Positions 17,773-27,737 are shown, counted from the first letter of the stretch. The stretch: 64,000 nucleotides of DNA from Gynuella sunshinyii YC6258 (GCF_000940805.1 NZ_CP007142.1:472593-536592), one strand, 5' to 3'. Numbers and translations: made by a program. Notes: generated from the sequence alone by a model not told the origin.

Positions 17773-17842
17773 GAGTTTTCAGACTGCGCCCGATACCGTC
17801 TGAAAACTCCCTCTGACCGGCCCGGAAATCGCCTTCCGGGCC
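17773..17842 (+). terminator. Two tandem hairpins after the phosphodiesterase gene
   Basis: GAGTTTTCAGAC (17773-17784) pairs perfectly with GTCTGAAAACTC (17798-17809). A second stem is formed by GGCCCGGAA (17819-17827) and TTCCGGGCC (17834-17842). Both are strong but lack U-tracts. They begin seven bases past the stop and presumably end or protect the transcript. Confidence 0.55.
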
Positions 17843-17963
17843 TGCTTCCAAACCTTTATACCGACCTTACTGATATTTTATTAAAACAGCAGGATTGTTA
17901 GGCATGGCCGCGGTATTCTTACGCCGTCATCCAGTATCAACGTTCCTCCGAGGAGGGATATCC

Positions 17964-18419
17964 ATGAAAACCATCAGTCATAGCGCCAGTTTCGATCTGT
18001 CCCAGCCTATCAACCTGCTGTTTCCATTATTCAGTCCCGAGGGTGAAACAAAGTGGGTGCCGGGATGGGAATATACCAACGTGATGGGAACCACGGAGCT
18101 CAGTGAAGACTACGTATTTACCACCAGCCACCACGACCACAAAACCAGCAATGCCATCTGGATCGTTAAACGCTACGTCCCACGACAGCATCATGTTCAG
18201 TTTTACAAGATAGAACCTGGGGATAAGGTGGGGGTTATAACGGTGGACTGCTCTGAATTGTCCCTGAATCATACCCGAGTCGAGGTAGGCTATGAGTACA
18301 TAGCCCTTGGACCATCTGGAGAGGCTTTTATCGCCGAATTTACTCAAGAGGTTTATGATCAATTTATAGATGAGTGGAAAACTCTACTGGTGCAATATTT
18401 CAAACAACATACGTTATAG
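17964..18419 (+). CDS. SRPBCC-like conserved protein
   Basis: A 151-aa soluble protein. The start at 17964 has a very strong Shine-Dalgarno (GAGGAGG), so the longer frame from 17895 is rejected. The sequence FDLSQPINLLFPLFSPEGETKWVPGWEY, followed by beta-rich segments and a C-terminal amphipathic helix (EVYDQFIDEWKTLLVQYF), fits the START/SRPBCC ligand-binding fold; the opening phrase is common in such proteins. It is followed 10 bases later by two GFA-family genes and probably forms an operon with them. No ligand can be assigned. Confidence 0.75.
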   Translation: MKTISHSASFDLSQPINLLFPLFSPEGETKWVPGWEYTNVMGTTELSEDYVFTTSHHDHKTSNAIWIVKRYVPRQHHVQFYKIEPGDKVGVITVDCSELSLNHTRVEVGYEYIALGPSGEAFIAEFTQEVYDQFIDEWKTLLVQYFKQHTL

Positions 18420-18429
18420 GTGACCTTGC

Positions 18430-18828
18430 ATGATCCGAAAAGTAGGCAATACCGACATAAAACCTGTTCATCGGGCCACCTGTCATTGTGGCGCAGTAGA
18501 AATGCAAATCACGCTGCCCAACGGGATTGTGAATCCACGCCGTTGCAATTGTTCCATATGCCGGCGAAAAGGCGCCATTATGGCCACCACGACCGAGGCC
18601 GATATTCATATCACCAAAGGCCATGAGGTACTGAAGCTTTATCAATTCAACACCCACACAGCCAGACATTATTTCTGCTCGGTATGTGGCATCTATACGC
18701 ACCATCAGCGACGCTCCAATCCTCAGGAATACGGATTTAACGTTGCCTGCCTGGAAGATGTTGATCCGTTTGAACTGGGGGAAGTCCCTCTGGGTGACGG
18801 GGTCAACCATCCTGCAGACCGAAACTGA
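18430..18828 (+). CDS. GFA (glutathione-dependent formaldehyde-activating enzyme-like) family protein
   Basis: A 132-aa zinc-binding protein of the GFA/CENP-V family. The cysteine pattern is visible: ATCHCGAVEM, RRCNCSICRRKG and YFCSVCGIYTHH, the expected Cys-x-Cys and Cys-x-x-Cys zinc ligands. The ribosome-binding site AGGTGA lies between the previous stop and this ATG. Family members are named for formaldehyde-glutathione chemistry, but most have unproven activities. It is the second gene of an SRPBCC-GFA-GFA cluster. Confidence 0.9.
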   Translation: MIRKVGNTDIKPVHRATCHCGAVEMQITLPNGIVNPRRCNCSICRRKGAIMATTTEADIHITKGHEVLKLYQFNTHTARHYFCSVCGIYTHHQRRSNPQEYGFNVACLEDVDPFELGEVPLGDGVNHPADRN

Positions 18829-18861
18829 CAGATTCAATCAACCTGAATGCATAAGGAGAAG

Positions 18862-19380
18862 ATGATGAGCGATACCCACCATTGGATGCCACTGGAAGGC
18901 GGTTGCGATTGTCAACACATCCGTTATCGCATCGAAGACCGACCATTGTTTGTGCACTGCTGTCATTGTCGCTGGTGTCAGCGCGAAACCGGCAGCGCAT
19001 TTGCACTAAATGCGATGATCGAAAGCCATAAGGTCAACGTACTCGCCGGCCGCCCGGATCTGATAGACACCCCAACCCAAAGCGGCCTGGGACAGCAGAT
19101 TGCCCGTTGTCCGCACTGCCGTATTGCGGTGTGGAGTTATTATGGTGGTGCCGGGGAACTGATTTCGTTCGTCCGTGTAGGCACTCTTGATAATCCGGAC
19201 CAATTGCCTCCGGACATCCATATATTCACCGAGTCCAGGCAGCCATGGCTCTCATTGAGCGGTGATACACCGATCGTGGAGCAGTACTACAAACGGGAAC
19301 AGTTCTGGCCGCCCGACAGCCTTCAGCGTTTTCAGCAGCTGCTGCCTGAGATAGAAGCTTACCGGACCTCACGAAAGTAA
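18862..19380 (+). CDS. GFA family protein, second copy
   Basis: A 172-aa zinc protein of the GFA family with GGCDCQHIRYRI, HCCHCRWCQRETGSAF and RCPHCRIAVWSYY. Compared with the upstream copy it has the longer C-terminus typical of the aldehyde-activating subgroup (HIFTESRQPWLSL, then a C-terminal helix). ATG 18862 follows AAGGAG at good spacing; the frame extends to 18847. The two copies differ enough that they are not a recent duplication. Confidence 0.9.
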   Translation: MMSDTHHWMPLEGGCDCQHIRYRIEDRPLFVHCCHCRWCQRETGSAFALNAMIESHKVNVLAGRPDLIDTPTQSGLGQQIARCPHCRIAVWSYYGGAGELISFVRVGTLDNPDQLPPDIHIFTESRQPWLSLSGDTPIVEQYYKREQFWPPDSLQRFQQLLPEIEAYRTSRK

Positions 19381-19402
19381 CCCGATTATCATTCATGAAG
19401 AC

Positions 19403-19429
19403 AAAAAAAACAGGCCATTAAATGGCCTG
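19403..19429 (-). terminator. Rho-independent terminator of the PL4 gene
   Basis: CAGGCCAT (19411-19418) pairs with ATGGCCTG (19422-19429). On the minus strand the stem is followed by eight T, a classical terminator 50 bases past the PL4 stop. It may also end the plus-strand GFA operon. Confidence 0.8.
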
Positions 19430-19482
19430 TTAACAATTATTCGATGCCTGCCAGAGAACATCCTTGGCAGGGTGACAGAATG

Positions 19483-21174
19483 TCAGTCGAGCAGCTCGAC
19501 CGTATCCACACTGATGGCGGGTGACAGATACCCTGATCCACCGGAGCCACTGATCACTTCCATCACCAACCGGTTCCAGTTTCCTGAACTCTGCTGCCAG
19601 GCACTTGCTGGCACATCATATGAGTAAGTCACGTTGTTACAACGGTAGGTACCCACGGTCAGTGTGCGGGTTTTGGGCTGATCTGACGGGCTCATGACTG
19701 GTGAAGTCCAATCATTGACGTATAGCCTTGGCCGGCCGCCGGAAAACGCACAGGTTAAGCCAACCCGAATGGTATGCGCTCTGGACAATTCTTCCGGACT
19801 CAGTTTGAAATAAATAATGTGGTTATTGTTTACGTCTTTCCAGAAATAAGCCGGAAAGTGCGAGTCGTCATGGGTTCCGACGATAAAGTTACCCGGATCC
19901 CAATTATAAATACGGGTATCTGAGGGATGCATAATGGTGAGTTTATCGCCATTGTAGAACTCCTGAGGTGAGCCATCCCAGTCGCCGATTCTCCAGATAG
20001 CTGACGCATAACTTGGATCATCCGTGATATTAATCGTATGCAACAGCGTCGATTCACCTGCGGACACGTTCACATTCTGACTGTAGACCGCCAACTCGTT
20101 CTTGTAGATGGTCATGGTGTAGGTACCAGGCAGCATATCTGCACTTTTGAAAAAGCCCGTGCTTTCATTGGTGTCCGCCCAGTACTGAGCTCTGCTGTTG
20201 GCAAATCCCACAGTATAATCATAACGACTGTCACGACCATTGATGCCAACAGCTGCAACCACGCCACGTGAGTAGGATGGCACATAACCGTTCAGACCCA
20301 TTTGGGAAAACCAGGAGGTATCAATGTTGGCATTAGGCTGAGAGCCGTTGGTGACCACAAAGGTATAGTTATTCAAAATGCCGGTACGGAATGCTTCCGT
20401 CTGTGCTTCTGCGTAATTAACGATATAGGTCAATTCCTGATCGTTATCCGTCGTCTGATTCAGCAGACTACGATAAAACGGTCCGCCTGAACCTCCTTCC
20501 TGATTGCCACGGACCACCCACATGCCAACGTTACCACCGGTTGCGCCAATATACTGCCAGTCTTTCAGGCGCATGTTGGAATAATGCTTGGAGCGGGTCT
20601 CACCATTGCCCATGGCAAAAATATCAGACGCCTCGACGGTGGAGACCGTACCGCGCAAATCAGAATGCTCCGGACCATTAGGCAGCAGGCTGGAACTTAA
20701 CCGCAGAATGTAGCGGACATGTCCATGTACATTTGGTTCAGTGGTGAAGTAAGTGCCCATATAGATATGAGGATAACCTCTGCGGGCCATATAATAGTGA
20801 GTCAGGTTACCGGCATTGACCGTCACCTTGATAAACTGATTGTTAACGGTTGTGGCATTCACCGAAACCGAAGAGGTATTCGAATACAACCAGTCGAATC
20901 CTGAATTAACCTGTGAACCACGTGACTGATTCTGATATTCCACGCCGTAATATTTTAACGAGGCAATATCTCCGGCGGACTGAGTACTCACACCATTGTC
21001 CGTTCGTCGTACCTTAAAAGTAAGCCCGGCACCCGTATCTACGGTATAAAAATCTGTACTGCTGCTCAAACCAAAATCTGCTAATGCAAGTGTTGGCAGA
21101 AAGGCAACGGTGATACCTAGCACACGCGCTCTTTTCATGACCGTTTTCATAACATTTTTCATGATTGGAACCAT
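19483..21174 (-). CDS. Secreted rhamnogalacturonan lyase, polysaccharide lyase family 4
   Basis: Predicted pectin enzyme cleaving the rhamnose-galacturonate backbone by beta-elimination outside the cell. The mature protein starts after a signal peptide ending LPTLALA|D. The N-terminal catalytic beta-supersandwich includes the family-typical NGETRSKHYSNMRL and SGGPFYRSLL. A fibronectin-like middle domain follows (GFFKSADMLPGTYTMTIYKNEL), then a carbohydrate-binding-like C-terminal domain starting near IWRIGDWDGSPQEF and ending in LVMEVISGSGGSGYLSPAIS. Several Met codons (21240, 21174, 21162) are possible and none has a good Shine-Dalgarno; 21174 is a compromise. It complements the GH53 galactanase at 59.8 kb, since galactan side chains decorate this backbone. 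Confidence 0.85.
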   Translation of the reverse strand: MVPIMKNVMKTVMKRARVLGITVAFLPTLALADFGLSSSTDFYTVDTGAGLTFKVRRTDNGVSTQSAGDIASLKYYGVEYQNQSRGSQVNSGFDWLYSNTSSVSVNATTVNNQFIKVTVNAGNLTHYYMARRGYPHIYMGTYFTTEPNVHGHVRYILRLSSSLLPNGPEHSDLRGTVSTVEASDIFAMGNGETRSKHYSNMRLKDWQYIGATGGNVGMWVVRGNQEGGSGGPFYRSLLNQTTDNDQELTYIVNYAEAQTEAFRTGILNNYTFVVTNGSQPNANIDTSWFSQMGLNGYVPSYSRGVVAAVGINGRDSRYDYTVGFANSRAQYWADTNESTGFFKSADMLPGTYTMTIYKNELAVYSQNVNVSAGESTLLHTINITDDPSYASAIWRIGDWDGSPQEFYNGDKLTIMHPSDTRIYNWDPGNFIVGTHDDSHFPAYFWKDVNNNHIIYFKLSPEELSRAHTIRVGLTCAFSGGRPRLYVNDWTSPVMSPSDQPKTRTLTVGTYRCNNVTYSYDVPASAWQQSSGNWNRLVMEVISGSGGSGYLSPAISVDTVELLD

Positions 21175-21378
21175 TTTTGTTTTTGACAACTTAACCAGGT
21201 TAGTTGGAAGAATGAAAATCGATAATATGTCGTAACCCAAATTTACTTTTTGTTATGCCATTAACTGCATGGGTAAAAACCTAACGACGGCTGACTTCAC
21301 GAAGCATGTCGATCATGGCGTTATTTTAGATACCACACAAGCAGGTAGATCTGCGGTACCTGTGAATATTATTGATTA

Positions 21379-21392
21379 TGAGACCGGTCTCA
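21379..21392. promoter_or_regulatory. Palindrome TGAGACCGGTCTCA
   Basis: A perfect 14-bp palindrome about 205 bases upstream of the preferred PL4 start. The central CCGG and half-site size resemble LacI-family carbohydrate operators. No regulator gene lies next to it. Confidence 0.35.
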
Positions 21393-21578
21393 CATCCGTG
21401 GTTTGATTTACCGGAATCAGCACGCAAATGGTAATAACCAAATCCGGTGTCTATCGACCATTCCGATGATCAGTCATGGAATCCGCCTTTTGCCCCACAC
21501 CAACGGATCAGTAGATATAAAAATACCTGTATGAGCTTGACTGACCGGATAGTCCGCTTCAGCTGATGAGAAAGAGTA

Positions 21579-21650
21579 CTGTCAACAGCACATGTCCCCT
21601 GGAATAGCGCCCTCAGCGAAAGTGCCATGAACGTATACATCTGTTGACAG
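21579..21650. repeat. Inverted pair of CTGTCAACAG
   Basis: CTGTCAACAG (21579-21588) recurs as its reverse complement CTGTTGACAG (21641-21650). Each copy is itself nearly palindromic (CTGT-N2-ACAG), so these may be two binding sites for one regulator or the arms of a long hairpin. Confidence 0.35.
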
Positions 21651-21902
21651 GACCCTCACTGCTTGTATCCGCCACTCGACCAGAGCGATTAGTTTTAGTG
21701 CACTGGCATCTGGCTGCGACGTTGCTGTATCGGAAAATATCATTCACCGCGATAGTACTTTTGGATGAGTCAATACTGTTACCCGCATTTGCTGCTATAC
21801 CTAAGTAAACGGAAATTTAAATTAACCCGGTCACTATTTTCACATTGGAATAGCCGACATAGCTGCCTGACAGGCATTCGATGTTTTGAATATGGAGTTC
21901 AT

Positions 21903-23744
21903 ATGCGACAACAGAATAAAAGTGGTTTATTCAACCGTATTCGCAAGGCAATTATAAATGACAATACCGAACTCAATGACCTGAAAGGTCAGGTGGCGGC
22001 TATCAACAAATCAATGGGCGTAATCGAATTTAATGTCGATGGTACGGTGATCCATGCCAATCCCAATTTTTTGCGTCTGCTCGGTTATGAACTGAACGAA
22101 ATCAAAGGTCAGCACCATCGAATGTTTGTAGACCCTGCCTATGCCGCCAGCCCGGAATACCAGTCCTTCTGGGAAAAACTCAGGCGCGGGGAATATGATG
22201 CCGATGAATACAAACGTATTGGCAAGGGGGGGAGGGAAGTCTGGATCCAGGCGTCCTACAACCCGATCCGGGATCAGAATGATGAGGTTTACAAAGTCGT
22301 CAAATATGCCACAGATATCACTGACGAAAAGGTACGCAATGCCAATTATCGCGGCCAGATTGACGCCATCGGTAAATCCATGGGGGTGATTGAGTTTAAT
22401 CTGGATGGTACCGTCATCGATGCCAACGATATATTTTTAAGCCTGATCAAATATCGACGCGAAGAAGTAAAAGGCATACACCACCGTAATTTTGTGGATC
22501 CGGAATATGCGGCCAGTGATAAGTATCGACAATTCTGGGAGCGGCTCGGGAAAGGTCAGTATGACGCCGGAGAGTACAAACGACTGGACAAAAATGGTGA
22601 GGCAATCTGGATTCAGGCGTCTTATAACCCGATCAGCGACGCCAGCGGCAGAGTATACAAAGTTGTTAAATATGCCTCTGACGTGAGCGACCAGAAGCGT
22701 TACCAACTGATGGTTGAAAAAGTTCTGACCGAAACCCGATCTGTGATGTCATCTTTAGCCGATGGTGATCTGACGCACACAATGGAAGGGAATTTTGAAG
22801 GCGAATTCTCGGTTCTTCGTGATGCGGTCAACTCCTCCATCAAAAACCTCAGCGATATTATTATCCAGATAACGGACTCGGGTGAGCGCATCAACAGCGC
22901 TGCCGGTGAAATTGCCGCCGGCAATACTGACCTGTCCTCAAGAACCGAAGAACAGGCCTCGTCGCTGGAAGAAACCGCCGCAAGCATGGAAGAACTGGCC
23001 ACCACGGTTAAACAGAATGCAGAGAATACCCGTCAGGCGGATCAATTTATTGCCGATGCATCGGATATTGCAGCCAAAGGCAACGAAGTTATCAATGAAG
23101 TCGTGCGCAATATGAGCGGTATCAATGATGCTTCCAGGCGAGTTGCAGACATCATAACGGTCATAGATGGTATTGCATTTCAAACCAATATCCTGGCTCT
23201 GAATGCCGCGGTTGAAGCCGCCCGTGCCGGCGAACAGGGCAGAGGCTTCTCGGTCGTTGCCGGTGAAGTACGCAGTCTGGCTCAACGCTCAGCTGATGCG
23301 GCCACTGAAATCAAACAATTAATCGCTAATTCCGTTGAGAAAGTTGAAAGTGGCACCCGTCTGGTACAACAGGCTGGGGATACGATGGAAAACATAATGT
23401 CAGCGGTCAAACGTATTACCGATATCATGCGCGAAGTAGCGAACGCGTCCGAAGAGCAAAGCTCCGGGATTCAGCAGGTCAATCAGGCCATCAGTCAAAT
23501 GGACAGTGTCACTCAACAAAATGCCGCATTGGTTGAAGAAGCCGCCGCCGCCGCCCAATCCCTCGAAGAACAGGCCCGGGCATTGGCCAAAGCGGTTGGG
23601 CGTTTTAACACCGGTATGGTGACTAAAGTACTCCACTCCGAACATCAGGAACCAGCGCGCAATAAACCCGTCAAGTCAACTATCGCTACGCCAAGAAAAT
23701 CCCAAGCAGTCAAAGAAGCCCATGATGATTGGGACGAATTTTAG
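21903..23744 (+). CDS. Methyl-accepting chemotaxis protein with two PAS domains
   Basis: A 613-aa chemoreceptor with no membrane segment, so it is cytosolic or membrane-associated through partners. Two tandem PAS domains (about residues 30-135 and 150-260) are close duplicates: both contain SMGVIEFN-DGT, a GYEL/KYRR-type segment, FVDP-YAAS and WIQASYNPI, plus V-YKVVKYA. A HAMP-like linker and a signalling coiled coil follow, with the conserved tip [21 protein letters not shown] near residue 430. The C-terminus DDWDEF fits a CheR/CheB-docking pentapeptide (xWxxF). ATG 21903 follows TGGAG at good spacing. PAS-PAS receptors of this type often sense redox or oxygen through cofactors; none can be assigned here. 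Confidence 0.92.
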   Translation: MRQQNKSGLFNRIRKAIINDNTELNDLKGQVAAINKSMGVIEFNVDGTVIHANPNFLRLLGYELNEIKGQHHRMFVDPAYAASPEYQSFWEKLRRGEYDADEYKRIGKGGREVWIQASYNPIRDQNDEVYKVVKYATDITDEKVRNANYRGQIDAIGKSMGVIEFNLDGTVIDANDIFLSLIKYRREEVKGIHHRNFVDPEYAASDKYRQFWERLGKGQYDAGEYKRLDKNGEAIWIQASYNPISDASGRVYKVVKYASDVSDQKRYQLMVEKVLTETRSVMSSLADGDLTHTMEGNFEGEFSVLRDAVNSSIKNLSDIIIQITDSGERINSAAGEIAAGNTDLSSRTEEQASSLEETAASMEELATTVKQNAENTRQADQFIADASDIAAKGNEVINEVVRNMSGINDASRRVADIITVIDGIAFQTNILALNAAVEAARAGEQGRGFSVVAGEVRSLAQRSADAATEIKQLIANSVEKVESGTRLVQQAGDTMENIMSAVKRITDIMREVANASEEQSSGIQQVNQAISQMDSVTQQNAALVEEAAAAAQSLEEQARALAKAVGRFNTGMVTKVLHSEHQEPARNKPVKSTIATPRKSQAVKEAHDDWDEF

Positions 23745-23776
23745 TAACGGCATTATTGAACGACGGAAATTACCAT

Positions 23777-23801
23777 AGCCAGCCACGGCTCGTGGCTGGC
23801 T
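23777..23801 (+). terminator. Strong hairpin after the PAS chemoreceptor
   Basis: AGCCAGCCACG (23777-23787) and CGTGGCTGGCT (23791-23801) form a perfect 11-bp stem with a 3-base loop, 32 bases past the stop. It is followed by CAAAAAACAG rather than a U-tract. Confidence 0.5.
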
Positions 23802-24047
23802 CAAAAAACAGTATCGTTTTCGCCCATTATGGTTATTTTTTCTTCACGCTGGCCGATAATGACTATAATGGGACTTCTGAAATGCTCTCCACGGAACAAG
23901 TCTGTTTTTAAGTTGTTCTACTCATCACAATAATGTGGTCGTAGTGCCTTTCAGTGTTAATCAGAAAACCTTACATCCATTTGTCATTTTTGATCCTTCA
24001 TCTGTTTAGATGAATCAATAACTGAATGAGTCTATGGGGAAAACCAG

Positions 24048-26039
24048 ATGAATTTTCTTTCCAACCTGAAGCTATCGCATATTATTGCCGCTGCCTGTTT
24101 GCTGCCATCGGCTTTTGCTGTGGTTCTGGTGATGTTACTGACGAATATCTTCAACCAGAATATTAAGGAAGCAGAACTGGCCGAAGACCTGGTCAAACTG
24201 TCTGAATATCTGGATGCTGTTGCACATGCCCATGCTGTGGAACGGGGATTGACAGCCGGGTTCCTTGGTTCGGGAGGCAGTAAGGGTCGTGACGCTCTGC
24301 TCGCACAACGGAAGGTAGCAGATGAGACCGGCAATGCATTGAAATCTCTGTCAGCAGAGGACTTTCAGAGACTCCCCGCACAATATCTTCGTAAACTGCA
24401 AGAACCGATCATCTCGTTTTTATCCGGAAAAGCCGCTATTCGTCAGAAAGTGGACCGCCTCGATCCTAACAACGGTGCCTTCAATTACTATTCAACACTT
24501 AACCGCCGGGCTCTAAACTCTATTCAGGGATTGCTCAGTGAACTCGGCGAACCAGATATCACCCAACTGCTGGAAGCTCGTCTGAGCCTGTTGTGGATGA
24601 AAGAACGCATTGGCCAATACAGGGGAGCACTCAATGGTATCTTTGCCAGCGGTATTGCCAACGATAAGCTCAAGTCGGAGGTGTCCGGTTATATCAGTGA
24701 TGAACAATTCTGGCTGGCCAATTTTCAGACCTATGCCAATGCAACGGATAAGGCAATGCTGAATGACATCATGGCCCAGCCGACCTGGAAAGAAGTGGAT
24801 TCCATCACCAGTCGCTTCAGTAACAATCCGGAAAATAATGGCATATCAGGCCCATCCAACTGGTTCAATCTGGCCACTCAACGGATCACACAGGTCAAAC
24901 AACTGGCAGACAACATTTCTGCTGAAGTCCATAACACGGCGACATCCATTACCCGTAATAAGTTCTGGTCCCGCAATGTACTGCTTGCCCTCACCGCAGC
25001 AACGTTGTTTCCTCTATTACTGCTGCTACGCCTGTTTATCAAGCTCACCCGAAGAAAAGTACAAAATATCCATCAGGTATTGCAGGCGGTCTCAGAACAG
25101 CGGGATCTATCCGAACGTGTCAATTTCCGTTCCTCAGATGAGTTTGGTGACATCATTGATGCGCTGAACAATCACCTGGACCACCTGACTTCCTCTTTCA
25201 GCATGCTGCTCGACAAAGCGATTGAATCCCGCTCGAGCATGGATGAGATGATGTCATTCTCGCAACGGGCCCTACAGGAAAATCAGGACCAGTTTTCCCG
25301 CATCGATCAGGTCGCGTCCGCCGTTCATGAAATGTCCCAAACCAGCGGTGTTATTTCTGAAGATATGCAGCTGGCTGCTCAGGAAACCGATGAAATCAAA
25401 ACCCAGAGCACTCAAGGCGGTGAACGGATGCAGATCATTCTGAATTCAATTCAATCCCTGCACAAGGGAGTGGAAGAGGGCCACTCAGCCATACAAAAGG
25501 TCACCAGCCATACTGAAGAGATCAGCAGCATTCTGTTGACGATAGAATCGATTGCGGAGCAAACCAACCTCTTGGCGCTCAATGCCGCCATTGAGGCTGC
25601 CAGGGCTGGAGAGCAGGGCCGGGGATTTGCGGTGGTGGCTGATGAGGTGCGTAACCTGGCGCAACGGACCCAGGGTTCGACCGAGGAGATCCGCTCAATG
25701 ATCGAATCACTGGTCAGTTCGGGTCAGTCAGCACTGACATCGATGCAAAACTGTTCGGAGGTTGCTTCAGACACAGAAGCCAAAGTTTTCGAAAACGTCA
25801 AAATGGTACGCACGTTATTCAGTTCTATCGACACGTTGAACCAGACCATCGAGCGCGTTGCCACTGCATCGGAACAGCAATCTCAGGTCGCGGACGACAT
25901 CAACAACAATATTCAGATCATCAACGAACAATCCCGTAACGTTCTGGATGCCGTCACCACGACCGTCAACAGCTCAACCGAAGCCAACCGGCGCTTTTCT
26001 GAAGTCGTGGGAGAGATCCAGCGGTACCGCACACAGTGA
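24048..26039 (+). CDS. Methyl-accepting chemotaxis protein with NIT sensor domain
   Basis: A 663-aa transmembrane chemoreceptor. TM1 spans about residues 12-33; the periplasmic part (about 40-300) has the nitrate/nitrite-sensing NIT signature [16 protein letters not shown] and a helical layout ending before TM2 (about 308-328, [17 protein letters not shown]). A HAMP domain follows, then the signalling region with tip [21 protein letters not shown] near residue 507. No C-terminal CheR pentapeptide is present, since it ends EIQRYRTQ. It lies 300 bases downstream of the PAS receptor on the same strand. Nitrate or nitrite is the family-based ligand guess. Confidence 0.9.
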   Translation: MNFLSNLKLSHIIAAACLLPSAFAVVLVMLLTNIFNQNIKEAELAEDLVKLSEYLDAVAHAHAVERGLTAGFLGSGGSKGRDALLAQRKVADETGNALKSLSAEDFQRLPAQYLRKLQEPIISFLSGKAAIRQKVDRLDPNNGAFNYYSTLNRRALNSIQGLLSELGEPDITQLLEARLSLLWMKERIGQYRGALNGIFASGIANDKLKSEVSGYISDEQFWLANFQTYANATDKAMLNDIMAQPTWKEVDSITSRFSNNPENNGISGPSNWFNLATQRITQVKQLADNISAEVHNTATSITRNKFWSRNVLLALTAATLFPLLLLLRLFIKLTRRKVQNIHQVLQAVSEQRDLSERVNFRSSDEFGDIIDALNNHLDHLTSSFSMLLDKAIESRSSMDEMMSFSQRALQENQDQFSRIDQVASAVHEMSQTSGVISEDMQLAAQETDEIKTQSTQGGERMQIILNSIQSLHKGVEEGHSAIQKVTSHTEEISSILLTIESIAEQTNLLALNAAIEAARAGEQGRGFAVVADEVRNLAQRTQGSTEEIRSMIESLVSSGQSALTSMQNCSEVASDTEAKVFENVKMVRTLFSSIDTLNQTIERVATASEQQSQVADDINNNIQIINEQSRNVLDAVTTTVNSSTEANRRFSEVVGEIQRYRTQ

Positions 26040-26098
26040 CACCCCCCGACAGGGTGGTGCCTTGGATATCCAGGCAGCGCCCTGTTACCACAAGCGTT

Positions 26099-26578
26099 TC
26101 AGCTTTTGACATGGGCCTCCATTTCCGCACCGATTTTTTTGCGCATTTCCATCAACCGAATGGCTGACTCCCGCAATCGCTTGTCTTTTTTAGTGCTGGG
26201 GATCCATTCCGGCACATCCGTGGGCTTACCTTCCTCATCCACTGCCACCATGATGACGATACAATGAGTGGTCAGATAACGTTCTGATTCCTTCGGATCA
26301 CCGGCCCGGACATCCAGACCGATATGCATGGAGGTCCGGCCGGTATAGATCACTTTGGCCGAAACCTCAACAATACTGCCGACCAGGATAGGTTTGACGA
26401 AGCGAATACCACCAGCGTAGGCAGTAATGCAATAGTGACCGCTCCAGCCTGCTGCACAGGCATAGGCCGCAAGATCGATCCATTTCATAACCGCTCCACC
26501 ATGGACTTTGCCACCAAAGTTCTGATCTGACGGCTCCGCCAGAAATCTAAGGGTAATTTGTCTGTCTTTGCCTGCCAT
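26099..26578 (-). CDS. Acyl-CoA thioesterase, hotdog fold
   Basis: A 159-aa YciA/acyl-CoA hydrolase-like protein. The hotdog core shows PSDQNFGGKVHGGAVMKWIDLAAY, with the family Asp on the central helix, FVKPILVGSIVEVSAKVIYTGRTSMHIGLDV and a C-terminal basic helix. It would hydrolyse short- or medium-chain acyl-CoA in the cytosol. It converges with the upstream chemoreceptor gene and appears monocistronic. Confidence 0.9.
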   Translation of the reverse strand: MAGKDRQITLRFLAEPSDQNFGGKVHGGAVMKWIDLAAYACAAGWSGHYCITAYAGGIRFVKPILVGSIVEVSAKVIYTGRTSMHIGLDVRAGDPKESERYLTTHCIVIMVAVDEEGKPTDVPEWIPSTKKDKRLRESAIRLMEMRKKIGAEMEAHVKS

Positions 26579-26848
26579 AAGATCTTCTCTTTTGCTAAAA
26601 GGGTTCGGGACTGACGCTATGATTGTCGGCCATGTCGCAAAATTACGACAAAATCTGATTTTTTTTCTCTTCTTTCGCTGAAATTGTCTGAAAAATAGCT
26701 AGAATTCAACAAGTCAGAGACCACAACCAAGATTAGGTCTCTGGCGCCTGAGCTTCACATCTCAAGACTATCTGTCATTTTTTCCTTCCGTGAAGCAATT
26801 ACTTTGTTAGAAAGGAAAACAGCGTTAAGTATTAAGGAGAAATTTTTC

Positions 26849-27736
26849 GTGAAAAAGCTGATTTTACTATCCGCCGCAAGTCTTTTTGCCAGCAGCTCTG
26901 CATTCAGTTACGAGCCACTCAGTTTTGATGTCTCAATCAACCCTGGCATATTTTCATATTCTCATTCATCCACTGAAGATACCGACACCCAGACCAGCCT
27001 GCGCTACACCCTGGGAGGCTACTATCGGTTCCAGGAAAATTATCGTGCAGGGCTGAATCTCAGTTATTTCAATGACCACTTTGCCGGTGACGATGAAGTC
27101 ATTCATGAAGATGTCAGCAGTTTCGACTTTGCGGCCCTGGCACAGGCTCGGATTCCAAAAGTTCAATGGTTCGATCTCTGGCTCGGTGGAGGCCTGGCCT
27201 ATGGCATTTCTGATTTCACAGACCGCTATACCGAAACACCTCTCGGGAATGTTGACGATACTTTCAAAGACAACACCGGTATTGGCGACTTTGGTTATCA
27301 GTTGCAGGCCGACGGGGTATATCATCTGCCAGACAGCTGGCCTGTCGATCTGGGGCTCGCAGCCACTTACCGGGCGCCGTTTGAAAATGGTGCAACCGTC
27401 ATGAGCATCGGTTTCAAAGTAGTCTTCAAAAAAACCTCTTTCTTACTGCCTGGCAGCACACCGAAGACAACAACACCCGCCCAGGTGGCGCCAAAAGCTG
27501 AGGCAACCGGGGAAGCCGTTCCACAGAACAGTGCTGAGGAAGTCACCACCCAACCCACAGCCATCGACTCAGCGACAGAGCAGCCATCCGTAACGCAACC
27601 GACTGAAGACAGTGTGACGCCGAAAGAAGCGGAAACCACAGACTCAGCAGAAACCGAAACAGCTGCTGATAAAAAAGCGGAGCGTAAAAAATGGAAAAAC
27701 GCCACAGAGATCGTGCCTGATCAGGTATATCCCTGA
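26849..27736 (+). CDS. Outer-membrane beta-barrel protein with Pro/Thr/Glu-rich tail
   Basis: A 295-aa exported protein. GTG 26849 is preferred because AAGGAG lies eight bases upstream and the product then begins MKKLILLSAASLFASSSAFS, a clear signal peptide. The next 180 residues alternate amphipathic strands (LRYTLGGYYRFQENYRAGLNLSYF, FDLWLGGGLAYGISDF, FGYQLQADGVYHL, VMSIGFKVVFKK), as in small OmpW/OmpA-like barrels. From about residue 200 there is an unstructured tail rich in Pro, Thr, Glu and Ala, ending in Lys-rich and short hydrophobic residues. This tail is unusual for a small barrel and could span peptidoglycan or bind a partner. Confidence 0.7.
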   Translation: MKKLILLSAASLFASSSAFSYEPLSFDVSINPGIFSYSHSSTEDTDTQTSLRYTLGGYYRFQENYRAGLNLSYFNDHFAGDDEVIHEDVSSFDFAALAQARIPKVQWFDLWLGGGLAYGISDFTDRYTETPLGNVDDTFKDNTGIGDFGYQLQADGVYHLPDSWPVDLGLAATYRAPFENGATVMSIGFKVVFKKTSFLLPGSTPKTTTPAQVAPKAEATGEAVPQNSAEEVTTQPTAIDSATEQPSVTQPTEDSVTPKEAETTDSAETETAADKKAERKKWKNATEIVPDQVYP

Positions 27737-27737
27737 A

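Larger units (their letters stand above)
21175..21902. other. Divergent intergenic region PL4 / chemoreceptor
   Basis: About 730 bases with no convincing gene. It contains a 14-bp palindrome (21379-21392) and an inverted pair of CTGTCAACAG elements (21579-21650), listed separately. An open frame upstream of the chemoreceptor start (21765-21902) has no domain content and a poorer start than 21903. Confidence 0.5.
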
